DNA of 64,000 nucleotides from Chthonomonas sp. UBA1950. GTDB taxonomy: Bacteria; Armatimonadota; Fimbriimonadia; Fimbriimonadales; Fimbriimonadaceae. Of this stretch, positions 35,057-44,350 are shown one piece after another. Both the position numbers and the translations under genes were made by a program. Position 1 is the first letter of the stretch. Each line of letters begins with the position of its first letter. The stretch spans positions 118,335-182,334 of the forward strand of contig DDEQ01000046.1 in assembly GCA_002336105.1 (NCBI GenBank), written 5' to 3'. A model generated the notes under the pieces. It searched no databases, had not been told where the DNA came from, and was given only the letters and a program-made list of their open reading frames with translations.

Positions 35057-37644
35057 CCAATCACCTTCACTTGAACCTGAGCACTTTGAGCGGCAGTGGC
35101 AGGTATTTCAACTGTAAATCCTTGTATACCGCCTTCGACCGCTTCTTGAGCATGACCGTCGATGGATACCGCGAATTGAGTTCCCCACATCCCCTTCATC
35201 CAAATGCTGGCTTTGTAGCCCGATGCAGCGTTTGTTTCCAGATTGAAGAGCGCTTCGCGCTTTCTTGCATCTATTCGAAGCTCCTTAATTCTCGCTCCAG
35301 TTGCAATGGTCTCAAAGTTCAGTTGCCGCACCACTATACGCCTTCCAACGCCGTCCCACGGACGAATGTGATACTGTTCAACTCCATCTACAACCTCGGA
35401 TTCAAAATGGCACCCAAAGGTGACCACACCACCAAGACGAGTTGGAATCACTAGACTGTATACACCTCTCAAATAGTGGAAGAGGCCTACGCCGACATCG
35501 CCGGTCGTCCAACTCATGCCATATTGAGCGCTCGACGCGTCTGGACAGAACCCCATACCAGCAGCTCCATCATGCCGCACAAGCGCCCAGATGCCGAGCA
35601 TTCCGCCGAAAGCTAGACGTAGTTTTGTTTCGTCAACGGCGAGTTCGTCGTGATCCAGAGACTCTAAAAAGAACAACGAGTTAGCTACTGAAGTAGGCCC
35701 AAGACATAGCTCACCCTTATCTTGTAAAGCGGGGTGAGTCATGGCATCGGGCTCTTCAGACCATCGCTTATCAGATCCGTACCACCACCAGCTGGGAGCC
35801 ATCGACCTCGCCGCATAGGCGTAACGTAAGGCCCTTTCATAGAGGATAGGTCTAGATCGGCGAGAGAACAAAGCGACTTCTTCGAATCCAGTCGTTGACC
35901 ATGCAGATTGACCACCAAATGGGTGCGTCCTGGTGCTAAACCTAGATAAGCCGCTGTTGAGCTTTGTTCGAAGAACATGCATCGTCTCCCTTAGCTGCTC
36001 GTCGTCTGACGCCCTTGAAGCCCAATAGCGCACGGACTGCACGACATGAGACATCAATGGCACGCCTGGTCTCTCATCACTTCTGGCCATTGCCCCAAGA
36101 CCGAGCGCACCTTTACGCAAATATTCATTCGGTTTCCTAATGGTAAAAGGCGTCATCATCGCTATCCTGGCCATTGCATCGTAAAGAAGATAAGCCATGG
36201 GATACAGATCTACGTGTCCGGCATAGCTGGCAATTCCCATCGGATTCGGCAGAAGACTTCCAATCGTTCCATCTCCAGGGTTCATGATGCGGTCTTCAAA
36301 GAATCCCGTTAAATATTGGTCGAGCAACCTGATTTGTGCTTCATCCGCGTAAAGAGTGTTCTTTTCGGCCAAGAAGAGGGCGTCGGCTAGGCCACTTTCA
36401 ATTCCAAACGGCGAGGAGAAACTATCTGAATCGGTGATTGTTGTTAGGTCCTCGATATTCACCGGAACAATGGCATTTCCCCATACGGGGTCAGAAACGA
36501 CCTGATGATTCGTGATGAACTCTGCGCGCTTACAAATAAGGTCGCCTATCGGTTCTGTCAGCAATAAGTGAACTTCGCTCTCACGATCTTGAACGTCTTC
36601 AAAGGAGACTTTGATCGGCCCAGGTGTCAACGGTTTGACGAAGCAGAAACCACCCGATTCATCAGAATCGGTCTCAAGGTCGGCTGGCAAATCTGAATCA
36701 AAACGTGTCGGAGTAGCACCAGCAATCTCTATCGCGATTCCAACATCCGCCGGAGCTACCGCCGCCGGCAAAAGGTGAATGGCTGGCCGATTACAAGCAA
36801 CGAGTGAGGAGAAAACTCCATCGTTCGCTGTCCTATTTGCGCTGACAAAGCGCATCGAGAATTTGCGCTTTTCTCTCGGCTCAAGCACGGTTGAGGTATG
36901 CCCAGAAACCCACTCTTGCCACCCTTCCCTTTCGATAGCCGCACGCGAGTAAACGTAAACAACCGGAATGCCATCCCACCGATAAGCCGTCGTTAGCGAT
37001 GCCGGGACATGATTGTAGAATTCCCATCGCGTGTCTCCACCCGGAAAAACAAGGAGCCCAGGTGGTCTCCCATTCACTCTTTGGGCAAAAATATGGCTCG
37101 CCGATCCTCCAATGAAAGGATGAACGTGAATTCGGTCTTGTCCAAGGTTCCGAATGCCTTCGTCTGTTTTGGCGTAGCCATCTAGGACGTTGTTAAAGGC
37201 TAGAGGAAACGCAAGTTCGCCAATCTCAACGCTCCGCCTACTGATGTTCTCAATTTCGACATCCCAAGCAATCTGCGGAACGGTGCCTGCAATTTCGTAG
37301 AACTGGCCGGTGACGCGCAATTCTTCAACAAGCGACATCTCGTACTCAAATCCGAGCTTGGAGAGATCCTCCTCGTCAGACATTGGCCTTGCATCGGTGT
37401 TCCGACTAAGAATCCAAGGATCTTCTGGGGCTGATCGAATTCCGAGAAGTATCGTGCCGGGAAAATAGTCTTCTGTGATCTCCTCGCCCATGTTGAGGGG
37501 GGAGCAGACAAACTGATACTCTTCATTTTCGTCAGGGAGCGTAGGATCGCTCACCCAAAGTTGCTGAACTCGACCACCCTGGCCGAATTCCATAGAAATG
37601 AGGCTACCGGTCAATTCTTGCCGATCAAGACCGAAATCATCCAT
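35053..37644 (-). CDS. Large putative glycosidase-like protein (DUF5695-like), cytoplasmic
   Basis: About 863 residues from ATG 37644 (MDDFGLDRQEL); the frame is open to 37752, but that would overlap the divergent gene at 37691. No signal peptide. The first 300 residues are beta-rich with segments such as YRWDGIPVVYVYSRAAIEREGW; the centre (LADALFLAEKNTLYADEAQ, YASRASDDEQLRETM region) looks like an alpha/alpha-barrel; the C-terminus is a beta-sandwich. The order matches proteins I recall annotated as DUF5695, which are thought to be glycoside hydrolases. That assignment is from memory and is tentative. Confidence 0.55.
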   Translation of the reverse strand: MDDFGLDRQELTGSLISMEFGQGGRVQQLWVSDPTLPDENEEYQFVCSPLNMGEEITEDYFPGTILLGIRSAPEDPWILSRNTDARPMSDEEDLSKLGFEYEMSLVEELRVTGQFYEIAGTVPQIAWDVEIENISRRSVEIGELAFPLAFNNVLDGYAKTDEGIRNLGQDRIHVHPFIGGSASHIFAQRVNGRPPGLLVFPGGDTRWEFYNHVPASLTTAYRWDGIPVVYVYSRAAIEREGWQEWVSGHTSTVLEPREKRKFSMRFVSANRTANDGVFSSLVACNRPAIHLLPAAVAPADVGIAIEIAGATPTRFDSDLPADLETDSDESGGFCFVKPLTPGPIKVSFEDVQDRESEVHLLLTEPIGDLICKRAEFITNHQVVSDPVWGNAIVPVNIEDLTTITDSDSFSSPFGIESGLADALFLAEKNTLYADEAQIRLLDQYLTGFFEDRIMNPGDGTIGSLLPNPMGIASYAGHVDLYPMAYLLYDAMARIAMMTPFTIRKPNEYLRKGALGLGAMARSDERPGVPLMSHVVQSVRYWASRASDDEQLRETMHVLRTKLNSGLSRFSTRTHPFGGQSAWSTTGFEEVALFSRRSRPILYERALRYAYAARSMAPSWWWYGSDKRWSEEPDAMTHPALQDKGELCLGPTSVANSLFFLESLDHDELAVDETKLRLAFGGMLGIWALVRHDGAAGMGFCPDASSAQYGMSWTTGDVGVGLFHYLRGVYSLVIPTRLGGVVTFGCHFESEVVDGVEQYHIRPWDGVGRRIVVRQLNFETIATGARIKELRIDARKREALFNLETNAASGYKASIWMKGMWGTQFAVSIDGHAQEAVEGGIQGFTVEIPATAAQSAQVQVKVIG

Positions 37645-37690
37645 ATATAAGCTACCGAGATTACCAAACCTTAGGCTGTATTCTATTAGT

Positions 37691-38257
37691 ATGTCGGCAA
37701 CTCGAATCACAGTCCTTGGAATTGGGTCTGTGCGACACGCTCCCGCCATCATCGGGTCTTTCGCAACATTCTTCGGCGAACGCCCACTCGATATCTGTTT
37801 TTACGACGCCGATGAAGAAAGGTTGGACCTTTTTGATCGGTTCGCCCGAGTCGCTTTTATCGCCAACAAAAACAAGCACGGTCTACGTTCGACAAGCGAA
37901 CCAGAAGAAGCACTAGAAGACGCGACCCACGTCATTCTCTGCCTTGAAGAAAACTGTGCAAGGAAAATGCTGACCAATAAGCGAGCTTCAGTACAGGACG
38001 GAGTCAGCTACCTGATGCCTCTTGTTCCTGCTGCCGCGTCAATGTTGAACCTCATTTCCGAAGATCTCGATTTGGGAGATAGAGAGGCACTCTTCCTCAA
38101 TTGGCCGCCGGAAGTAAGTGAAATCGAGAAGCCAAAGATTCCACATCAGGTACTTCGATGGATTTATCAGGATGAATATTTGCACGACTTTTTCAAAGCC
38201 CATGCAAGTACCCCTTTGAAATCTTGGCTTGATAATCCGCTATTCAGCTTGAGCTAA
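37691..38257 (+). CDS. Short Rossmann-fold protein resembling the NAD-binding half of GH4 enzymes
   Basis: About 188 residues from ATG 37691. The N-terminus RITVLGIGSVRHAPAIIGSF, followed by ICFYDADEERLDL and ATHVILCLEENCAR, is the pattern of GH4 6-phospho-glycosidases, where NAD binds. The protein ends where the GH4 catalytic half would begin, and a short C-terminal helical tail replaces it. It is divergent from the putative glycosidase gene at 35053, sharing a 46-bp control region. Might be a stand-alone dinucleotide-binding partner; function unknown. Confidence 0.55.
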   Translation: MSATRITVLGIGSVRHAPAIIGSFATFFGERPLDICFYDADEERLDLFDRFARVAFIANKNKHGLRSTSEPEEALEDATHVILCLEENCARKMLTNKRASVQDGVSYLMPLVPAAASMLNLISEDLDLGDREALFLNWPPEVSEIEKPKIPHQVLRWIYQDEYLHDFFKAHASTPLKSWLDNPLFSLS

Positions 38258-38350
38258 GCGCCGCAGTTTGATAGCGCATGTCTGTTCTTCTTTAGATTTG
38301 AGGGTTGAACCACAACATCACGAAGCATCCATTCCGTAGAATCTTTACAT

Positions 38351-39256
38351 ATGACGAGTGCCGCAACCGGGGGAAAAGCCCTGAGAACCTACTTGGAGAT
38401 GATCAAGTTTGAACACTCGATCTTCGCACTTCCCTTTGCAATGGTTGGAATGATGTGGGGTTCCTGTGCGTCTCGCGGAACTGCTTGGCCCGGATTCCAG
38501 GTCTTCGCGCTTATCGTTATCGCCATGGTCAGTTGCCGTAGTGCAGCAATGGCATACAACCGTATTGCTGATCGAGATATCGATGCAATCAATCCACGAA
38601 CCAAAATGCGAGCGATTCCGGCTGGGTTGCTCGAGCTAAAACAGGTCAATTTGTTCTTCTATGCGAGTTGCCTAATTTTCTTTATCGCTGCGGCATTGAT
38701 CAACCCGCTCGCCCTAAAGCTCAGCCCATTTGCACTTGGCATTACTCTGTTTTATTCACGGACTAAACGGTTCACGCCACTCTGTCATATCTTTTTGGGG
38801 TTGGCGATGGGAGTCGCACCAGCGGCTGCTTGGATCGCTTCGAGCGGGACACTAGGCACGCCTATCATCTGGTTAACGGTTGCTGTCCTTGGTTGGGGGG
38901 CTGGCTTTGATGTTATCTACTCGTTGCAAGATGAGGATTTTGATCGCGAAAACAATCTAAAGAGCATTCCTGTCGCGGTCGGAAAATCCCGAGCACTCTT
39001 CATCAGCAGACTCCTTCACCTACTCTGTGTGGTCTGCCTCACAATGGGTGGGATCGCATTTGGTGCGGGGACACTTTATTTTGCGGGAGTTATCCTTGTT
39101 GCCGGGTTGCTCGTGTTCGAGCAGAGTCTCGTCAAACCAAACGATCTGAGCAGGGTAAACATGGCGTTCTTTACTCTCAACGGCTACGTGAGTTTGGGAT
39201 TGTTCGCATTTGTGTTGGCTGATCAGTTAGCGGGCTGTGCAAGGTGGGTCCTTTGA
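38351..39256 (+). CDS. UbiA-family polyprenyltransferase (MqnP-like)
   Basis: A 301-residue integral membrane prenyltransferase. Both Asp-rich motifs are visible: AYNRIADRDIDAINPRT (with the NRxxDRxxD pattern) near residue 70 and QDEDFDRENNLKSIPV near residue 195. The FEHSIFALPFA start and TKMRAIPAG resemble the UbiA-like enzymes of the futalosine menaquinone pathway (MqnP) rather than E. coli UbiA. It is followed by a nitrilase-family gene with a 4-bp overlap. Substrate is inferred. Confidence 0.8.
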   Translation: MTSAATGGKALRTYLEMIKFEHSIFALPFAMVGMMWGSCASRGTAWPGFQVFALIVIAMVSCRSAAMAYNRIADRDIDAINPRTKMRAIPAGLLELKQVNLFFYASCLIFFIAAALINPLALKLSPFALGITLFYSRTKRFTPLCHIFLGLAMGVAPAAAWIASSGTLGTPIIWLTVAVLGWGAGFDVIYSLQDEDFDRENNLKSIPVAVGKSRALFISRLLHLLCVVCLTMGGIAFGAGTLYFAGVILVAGLLVFEQSLVKPNDLSRVNMAFFTLNGYVSLGLFAFVLADQLAGCARWVL

Positions 39257-40053
39257 AAATCGCTTGTGTCCAAATGGATGTCGCCCTTGCCGATGTCCAA
39301 TCCAATATCGCAAAGGTGATCGAACACATCAGAGCATGTGCTGATAACGGCGCTAACCTCGTTGTGTTCCCAGAATGCGCGCTTACCGGTTACGGGTATG
39401 CCGTACTGGAGCACTGCCAAGGGTTCGCCACGAAGCCCGAGCAATATGCCGAGATTCAGAAGACAGTTGACGAAACAAACACCTATTGCGTCGTCGGCAC
39501 CATGGAGTCCGGGGGAGACGTGGTGAAAAACGTTGCTCGTTTCTTCTCACCACAGGCGCCAAACCAACTCTATGTCAAGACTCACCTACCGTTTATGGGT
39601 GCTGACCGATTTACAACCCCAGGGGATGCGTTGCCATTGTTCGAGACTCCCTGGGGCTCAATTGGAATCCTCATTTGCTACGATCTTCGATTTCCAGAAG
39701 CAACCCGGACCATGGTGCTGAACGGGGCTGACCTTATCCTAGTCCCAACGAACTGGCCGGTTGGAGCAGATGTTTCTGCAGACCATATTGCTATCGCCCG
39801 AGCGGCAGAGAACCGCGTTTTTGTGGCGACGTGTAACCGCGTCGGCGACGAATCCGGTTTCACCTTCTTTGGTCGGAGCAAAATCATAGGAATTGATGGC
39901 GCAGTGTTGTCCGCTGCAACGGATGCTGAACAAGTCATCTATGCCGAGATAGACCTCGTTCATGCGCGTAAAAAGAGACGGATCGTGATTCCTGGGGAAT
40001 ACGAAACTGACCTAATAGAAGATCGACGCCCCGACCTCTATTCGCACGAATAG
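39253..40053 (+). CDS. Carbon-nitrogen hydrolase (nitrilase family)
   Basis: About 266 residues. Likely start is TTG 39253, giving a TTGA overlap with the previous stop; an in-frame GTG at 39244 is possible. The catalytic triad is visible: Glu in VVFPECALTGYG, Lys in YVKTHLPF and Cys in ILICYDLRFPE. The closing AADHIAIARAAENRVFVA-like segment is typical of amidase branches of the family. Substrate not readable; the coupling to a UbiA-like gene may be only organisational. Confidence 0.85.
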   Translation: MKIACVQMDVALADVQSNIAKVIEHIRACADNGANLVVFPECALTGYGYAVLEHCQGFATKPEQYAEIQKTVDETNTYCVVGTMESGGDVVKNVARFFSPQAPNQLYVKTHLPFMGADRFTTPGDALPLFETPWGSIGILICYDLRFPEATRTMVLNGADLILVPTNWPVGADVSADHIAIARAAENRVFVATCNRVGDESGFTFFGRSKIIGIDGAVLSAATDAEQVIYAEIDLVHARKKRRIVIPGEYETDLIEDRRPDLYSHE

Positions 40054-40068
40054 TTTCGAACTCTTGGA

Positions 40069-41091
40069 TCATCGCCAAATCGACGGGATCTTCAATTTCG
40101 AATAGGCTTCAATCGCAAACCGATCCGTCATTCCGGCGACGTAGTCCACCGCCCCTTGAAGACCCTCATACCCTTCAGGGAGGCCCTCCTGAACCAAACT
40201 CGCGAATAGTTCACTTACAAGCGTCTTGGCCTTCGGAACATCAGGGTACAGCACCGGATACAAAAGGTAAACGTTTTCAAATAGCCATTCTTTGAGGTCA
40301 TTCATCCGACGCATTAAGTCGTCGGACATCTTTATCGCAGGTTGGTTCTCGCTGTGGTCGATCACGTCGAGCACCATCGCTTCAACCCGTTTGCCATGTG
40401 TTACACCAATCTCGTGGATGTAACTCGGGACTGAACGAATGATCTGGGCTCGAAGAGCATCGTCCAAATCATGGTTCACATACGCGATGCGGTCGCTGAT
40501 CCTCACCACCGCCGCTTCAAGAGTCGAGGTCGGTTCTCCATCGTGAGCAGTCAGATCCTTTCTGCCTTTGCTATGCCCCCCTACACCCGCAAAGGTTTCG
40601 TTGGTGAGGTTCAAGTCTTCCATCACATGCAAGACTCGGAGCGATTGTTCTGAATGATTGAAGTGCGTTGGACCGTCTGCATCCGGGTGAGCTATCCGAT
40701 AAGTCTTGATGGCATCATCGAGAGCACTTTCCCCAGCATGTCCAAAAGGTGTATGGCCAACATCGTGACCGAGAGCAATTGCTTCGATCAAGTCTTCATT
40801 AAGTCGAAGAGCACGCCCGATCGTTCTTGAAATCTGCGCAACTTCGAGGCTGTGGGTCAGTCGTGTTCGGTAATGGTCTCCGAATGGATCAATAAAAACC
40901 TGTGTCTTGTGTTTAAGGCGGCGAAAAGCCTTCGAATGGAGAATTCGGTCGCGATCTCTCTGGAAACAAGTACGGATGGGGTCTGGGTCTTCAATTCGCG
41001 GTCTCCCCGTCGATTCCGCAGCTCGGGTTGCATAGGGGGATAGATATTCAAGTTCTCGCTGTTCTGTCAGCTCGCGGATTCTTTGGGACAC
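40069..41091 (-). CDS. dgt: dGTPase-like HD-domain triphosphohydrolase
   Basis: A 340-residue member of the dNTP triphosphohydrolase family, which hydrolyses dGTP to deoxyguanosine and triphosphate. HD residues are clear in RLTHSLEVAQIS, ALGHDVGHTPFGHAGE and YVNHDLDDA. It is shorter than E. coli Dgt and corresponds to the type-2 dGTPase-like group. Downstream of the TPR/OGT gene on the same strand by 36 bp. Confidence 0.88.
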   Translation of the reverse strand: MSQRIRELTEQRELEYLSPYATRAAESTGRPRIEDPDPIRTCFQRDRDRILHSKAFRRLKHKTQVFIDPFGDHYRTRLTHSLEVAQISRTIGRALRLNEDLIEAIALGHDVGHTPFGHAGESALDDAIKTYRIAHPDADGPTHFNHSEQSLRVLHVMEDLNLTNETFAGVGGHSKGRKDLTAHDGEPTSTLEAAVVRISDRIAYVNHDLDDALRAQIIRSVPSYIHEIGVTHGKRVEAMVLDVIDHSENQPAIKMSDDLMRRMNDLKEWLFENVYLLYPVLYPDVPKAKTLVSELFASLVQEGLPEGYEGLQGAVDYVAGMTDRFAIEAYSKLKIPSIWR

Positions 41092-41127
41092 AGTACAAAG
41101 ACGAGACGGACCTTCAATCAGATGCGG

Positions 41128-42876
41128 CTAAGCAGCTAAGGATCGTGACTTCGAGACCAATTCTTCGATAACGGCCTCAAGATTCTTTGTGAAAGCGCCT
41201 TCAGAGAACATCTGCGAAGCCTTGACCTTCTGTCTGAGCTCACTTCGTATCCTGCTAAGTTGGGGAATATCCGAGCAAAGTGAGACGACAGTATCGACAA
41301 ACTCTGTCTCAGATTCTGTGACCCAATCCGCGTTCCCGGTCGGTTTCAAAAACACCTCGGAAAGGTGGCCAACTGGAGTGGAAGAAGACAGGGAAACCAC
41401 TGGAACCCCCATCCACAGAGACTCAATCGTTGTCGTACTTCCTGTAAATGGAACCGTATCGAGAACCACATCCACCTTGGAATAGTTGTCTAGGTAGTCC
41501 AAACAATCGATACTGGGGTCGATGTAGATCCGATCAAGCTCAATTTCTTGTTCAGAAAAGAAGCTCAGGATTCGCTGTTTACAAAAAGGATCCTCTGCTC
41601 CACGTCGGTCAATACGCAACCGACTTGTTGGAATTCTTCGGAGGACTTCCGACCAATTAGTTATAGTCTCACGCGTAATCTTAGCGATATTGCTAAACGT
41701 GCCAAAGGTTACGAACCCATTTTTGAGGGCTGGCAGTGGCGAAACTTCTGGCGCTGATTCAGGCATCCGCCAAGCCGATGCGCTACTTTCAAATCGAACA
41801 ATCTTCTCTGTAAAGAACTGCTCCTCTTCGGGCCTAATTTGGATAGGGTCAACAATGAAGTAGTCAATCGCCGGATGCCCGGTCGTCGCAAAAAAGCCAA
41901 GCATCGTTGCTATGATTGGTGCAGGCTTATACGCCAACGCTGTCATACGATTCCGAGACGTGTGACCAGACAGGTCAATAAGAATGTCGAGGTCATCTTC
42001 TGCAATCTTGTGAGCAAGCCGATCATCTTCAACTTGCCAAGCGACAAACCAATGATCAGAGTGTTCTCGAATGGCTTCTGTAACGTCATCTTCTGCGCCT
42101 AGATTTGAATAGCTAAAAACCTCAAACTTATTCTTATCTATCTCCTTGAGCACTCGAAGCACTTGAGTTGCGACAGGATGTCGGCAAAAATCACCTGAGA
42201 TGAGGCCCACTCGAATCCGCCCGTTTCGGTTTATGGATTCGCGCCAGATCGATGGTTTAGCGATGGACCGGCCCCAAGTTTGAGCCACATTCTTCCCGAT
42301 CAGCGGGTTAAAGGTGTCGGAGTAATAAAGGACACCGATGAGTGCGCTCCAGGCGGGAATGTTGTTCGGGTCCTGAGCGAGAACCTCCTGCCAAGCTGCG
42401 ATGGATTCGTCTAAATGTCCTGTCTCCCAAAGAACACTTGCGATATTCATTCTGGGAGGAATGAGCGACGGGTCCAAACGCACCGCCTCGCTTGCTGCTT
42501 CCAAAGCCCGACTCGGTTGAGAGGTCTGATTATAGGCTCTTGCCAGATTCATCCAAACTTCGGGGTTGTTTGGTGTTCGACGAACTCCTTCCTCTAAGAC
42601 TGGAATAGCATCGGCATAAGCTCCCGTCTCGATAAGAACATTCCCGAGATTGTTATATCCGTCGATGGATTCTGGACATCTGGTCAACGCCTCTCTGAAG
42701 GTCGAAATCGCTTCTGAATAATGACCAAGCCGATACTGGCAAATTCCAGAGATCTGCCTAAACAGATCGTCGTCTGACACTTTGATTAGCGCTTGGCTAG
42801 CATCAAACGCACGTTGAAACTCCCCAACCGACATCCACTGCATCACAGATTCCAAGTTGGGAAGGGGTCTATGCAT
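41128..42876 (-). CDS. TPR protein with GT41 (O-GlcNAc transferase-like) domain
   Basis: A 582-residue protein. Residues about 5-190 are five or so TPR repeats (DGYNNLGNVLIETGAYADAI, PEVWMNLARAYNQTSQPSRA). From residue 215 follows a SPINDLY/OGT-type glycosyltransferase: RVGLISGDFCRHPV, LDILIDLSGHTSRNRM, AKITRETITNWSEVL, and VDVVLDTVPFTGSTTTIESL, which holds the nucleotide-sugar site. Such proteins add sugars to Ser/Thr of target proteins; in bacteria they are often linked to flagellin or adhesin glycosylation. No signal peptide. Acceptor unknown; pilins are a possible target here. Confidence 0.85.
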   Translation of the reverse strand: MHRPLPNLESVMQWMSVGEFQRAFDASQALIKVSDDDLFRQISGICQYRLGHYSEAISTFREALTRCPESIDGYNNLGNVLIETGAYADAIPVLEEGVRRTPNNPEVWMNLARAYNQTSQPSRALEAASEAVRLDPSLIPPRMNIASVLWETGHLDESIAAWQEVLAQDPNNIPAWSALIGVLYYSDTFNPLIGKNVAQTWGRSIAKPSIWRESINRNGRIRVGLISGDFCRHPVATQVLRVLKEIDKNKFEVFSYSNLGAEDDVTEAIREHSDHWFVAWQVEDDRLAHKIAEDDLDILIDLSGHTSRNRMTALAYKPAPIIATMLGFFATTGHPAIDYFIVDPIQIRPEEEQFFTEKIVRFESSASAWRMPESAPEVSPLPALKNGFVTFGTFSNIAKITRETITNWSEVLRRIPTSRLRIDRRGAEDPFCKQRILSFFSEQEIELDRIYIDPSIDCLDYLDNYSKVDVVLDTVPFTGSTTTIESLWMGVPVVSLSSSTPVGHLSEVFLKPTGNADWVTESETEFVDTVVSLCSDIPQLSRIRSELRQKVKASQMFSEGAFTKNLEAVIEELVSKSRSLAA

Positions 42877-42999
42877 TGAATAATTCCTGCCTAGATTGTC
42901 GGTAAGCTCGGCTTATCCCTGCAGATTTACCGGGGCAATCTTGGCACAAATTCCAATCGACACCCTCGTTTTCAGGTATATTATTGTCCTTACTAGCGT

Positions 43000-43075
43000 G
43001 CGCTCGTAGCTCAGTGGATAGAGCATCAGCTTGCGGAGCTGAGGGTCGGAGGTTCGAGTCCTCTCGAGCGCGCCA
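43000..43075 (+). tRNA. tRNA-Arg (anticodon GCG)
   Basis: A complete cloverleaf can be folded by hand. The acceptor GCGCTCG (43000-43006) pairs with CGAGCGC (43065-43071), the D-stem is GCTC/GAGC, the anticodon stem TCAGC/GCTGA flanks loop TTGCGGA, and the T-arm is GGAGG-TTCGAGT-CCTCT. Discriminator G and encoded CCA (43073-43075) follow. Anticodon 43033-43035 is GCG, reading CGC and CGU. Confidence 0.95.
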
Positions 43076-43094
43076 ACTTCCAAAACGACTTAGC

Positions 43095-43322
43095 CTAGTC
43101 TTTCTTTGGCGAGAGAAGCATGCGTGCAGAAACCTCGTTTCCGTGCCCCAAGCGTTCGACCATATACTTCTTTTCTTCGCCGCTTAGTCGCTCCCACTTT
43201 CCTTGTGAGCGTTCCTGAATCTCAATCAGTCGTTGAGATTCTTGTTCTGATATAGTGGCCTGTTGTTGCGAACAACCGACGAATAACAACACTAACAAAA
43301 TCAGGGCGTATTTGCCAACCAT
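43095..43322 (-). CDS. Small lipoprotein, 75 residues (cassette C)
   Basis: A short lipoprotein with signal MVGKYALILLVLLF and lipobox FVGC. The mature part, about 59 residues, is charged and helical (SEQESQRLIEIQERSQGKW, LSGEEKKYMVERLGHG). Its ATG lies inside the end of the upstream prepilin gene (22-bp overlap), so the two are coupled. No known domain. Third example in the window of a tiny lipoprotein following a prepilin gene. Confidence 0.8.
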   Translation of the reverse strand: MVGKYALILLVLLFVGCSQQQATISEQESQRLIEIQERSQGKWERLSGEEKKYMVERLGHGNEVSARMLLSPKKD

Positions 43323-44134
43323 TTCTCTGGACGGTCCACCTCCTCAGGTTTCATGAACTTGACGTGAGAATCCACCATGGCAAAGTTGCTTCCACCTGCA
43401 AATTTACGCCAAGAAGGGTACATCATACGCCAAAATTCCACTCCTTTGTCTTGTTGCGCCAACCTAATCCCCGTAGGCAGCCAATCGGCATACACCCCGG
43501 GCAATTTCATACAAGGATCGACTTCGTTATTGAGTTTATCTGGGCATCCGTAGGCTTGCCCATAATACTCAAGCATCCCATTCGCGAGCATAACCACCTC
43601 GGTGACACCGGTTACAGAACTCTCGGCGGTTGCGCTTGAAACACTATTGGTGAATTCCGAAGGAATGGTCATGAGACCAAATGGGTCTTTGACACCCCAT
43701 GCTTTGCGTCCATCAGAAAACTGGGTGACTGCATTCGGCAAATAGGAGCTTCGCTGTAAGGGTCGTAGCGGTCCCAGCCCTAATCCATCTTCGGGCAAAT
43801 AGGGGCTGAAATGATCTGCCGGTGAAACCAAGATATCGACACTCTTTGCGTACGCACCAACCACCTGAGAGCTCGACCAAAGATAAGTGGATTTCAGCCC
43901 TTTCGACGGCTCTCCCGAAACGAGACGAGGATACACCCCGTCGTTGTCGTGTACGTACATGGTGACCGCCAAAGCAATCTGGTGCAGATTAGCAAGATCT
44001 TTCGCTTTCTTTGCTGCCAGCTTAGCTTGACTAAACACCGGGAACAGCACCGCCGCCAAGATCGCGATTATGGCAATCACGACCAAGAGCTCAATGAGCG
44101 TAAAGGCTTGGGGGGTTGATCTGGAGTTTCTCAA
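43301..44134 (-). CDS. Prepilin-like protein (cassette C)
   Basis: A 277-residue pseudopilin. The N-terminus reads basic leader, then FTLIELLVVIAIIAILAA, then VLFPVFSQAK, and the C-terminus NFAMVDSHVKFMKPEEV carries the D-x-H-x-K closing motif. The middle contains a vacuum of known domains but includes date- or coordinate-like low-complexity stretches without assignment. It is divergent from the lipoprotein gene at 44351 and overlaps the small lipoprotein gene downstream. No sugar regulator is adjacent in this copy. Confidence 0.85.
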   Translation of the reverse strand: MRNSRSTPQAFTLIELLVVIAIIAILAAVLFPVFSQAKLAAKKAKDLANLHQIALAVTMYVHDNDGVYPRLVSGEPSKGLKSTYLWSSSQVVGAYAKSVDILVSPADHFSPYLPEDGLGLGPLRPLQRSSYLPNAVTQFSDGRKAWGVKDPFGLMTIPSEFTNSVSSATAESSVTGVTEVVMLANGMLEYYGQAYGCPDKLNNEVDPCMKLPGVYADWLPTGIRLAQQDKGVEFWRMMYPSWRKFAGGSNFAMVDSHVKFMKPEEVDRPEKWLANTP

Positions 44135-44350
44135 GGCGATTAGTTACTAATCTGACGTACGCAGAGCGCTCGTCAGTTCATATGGATGGAAGGCATCTCA
44201 AACGGCGATCGTAGTCGCTACTAATGCGCATCGCCACTCATTACTGCCAGATCTAACAGCATACTGAACTTGGACTAGTTCTTTTCGTTCTATCTCATTT
44301 AGGGTGTGCAAGATTATGTCAGTCATATTTGATGCCGCATTTGGGGATTT

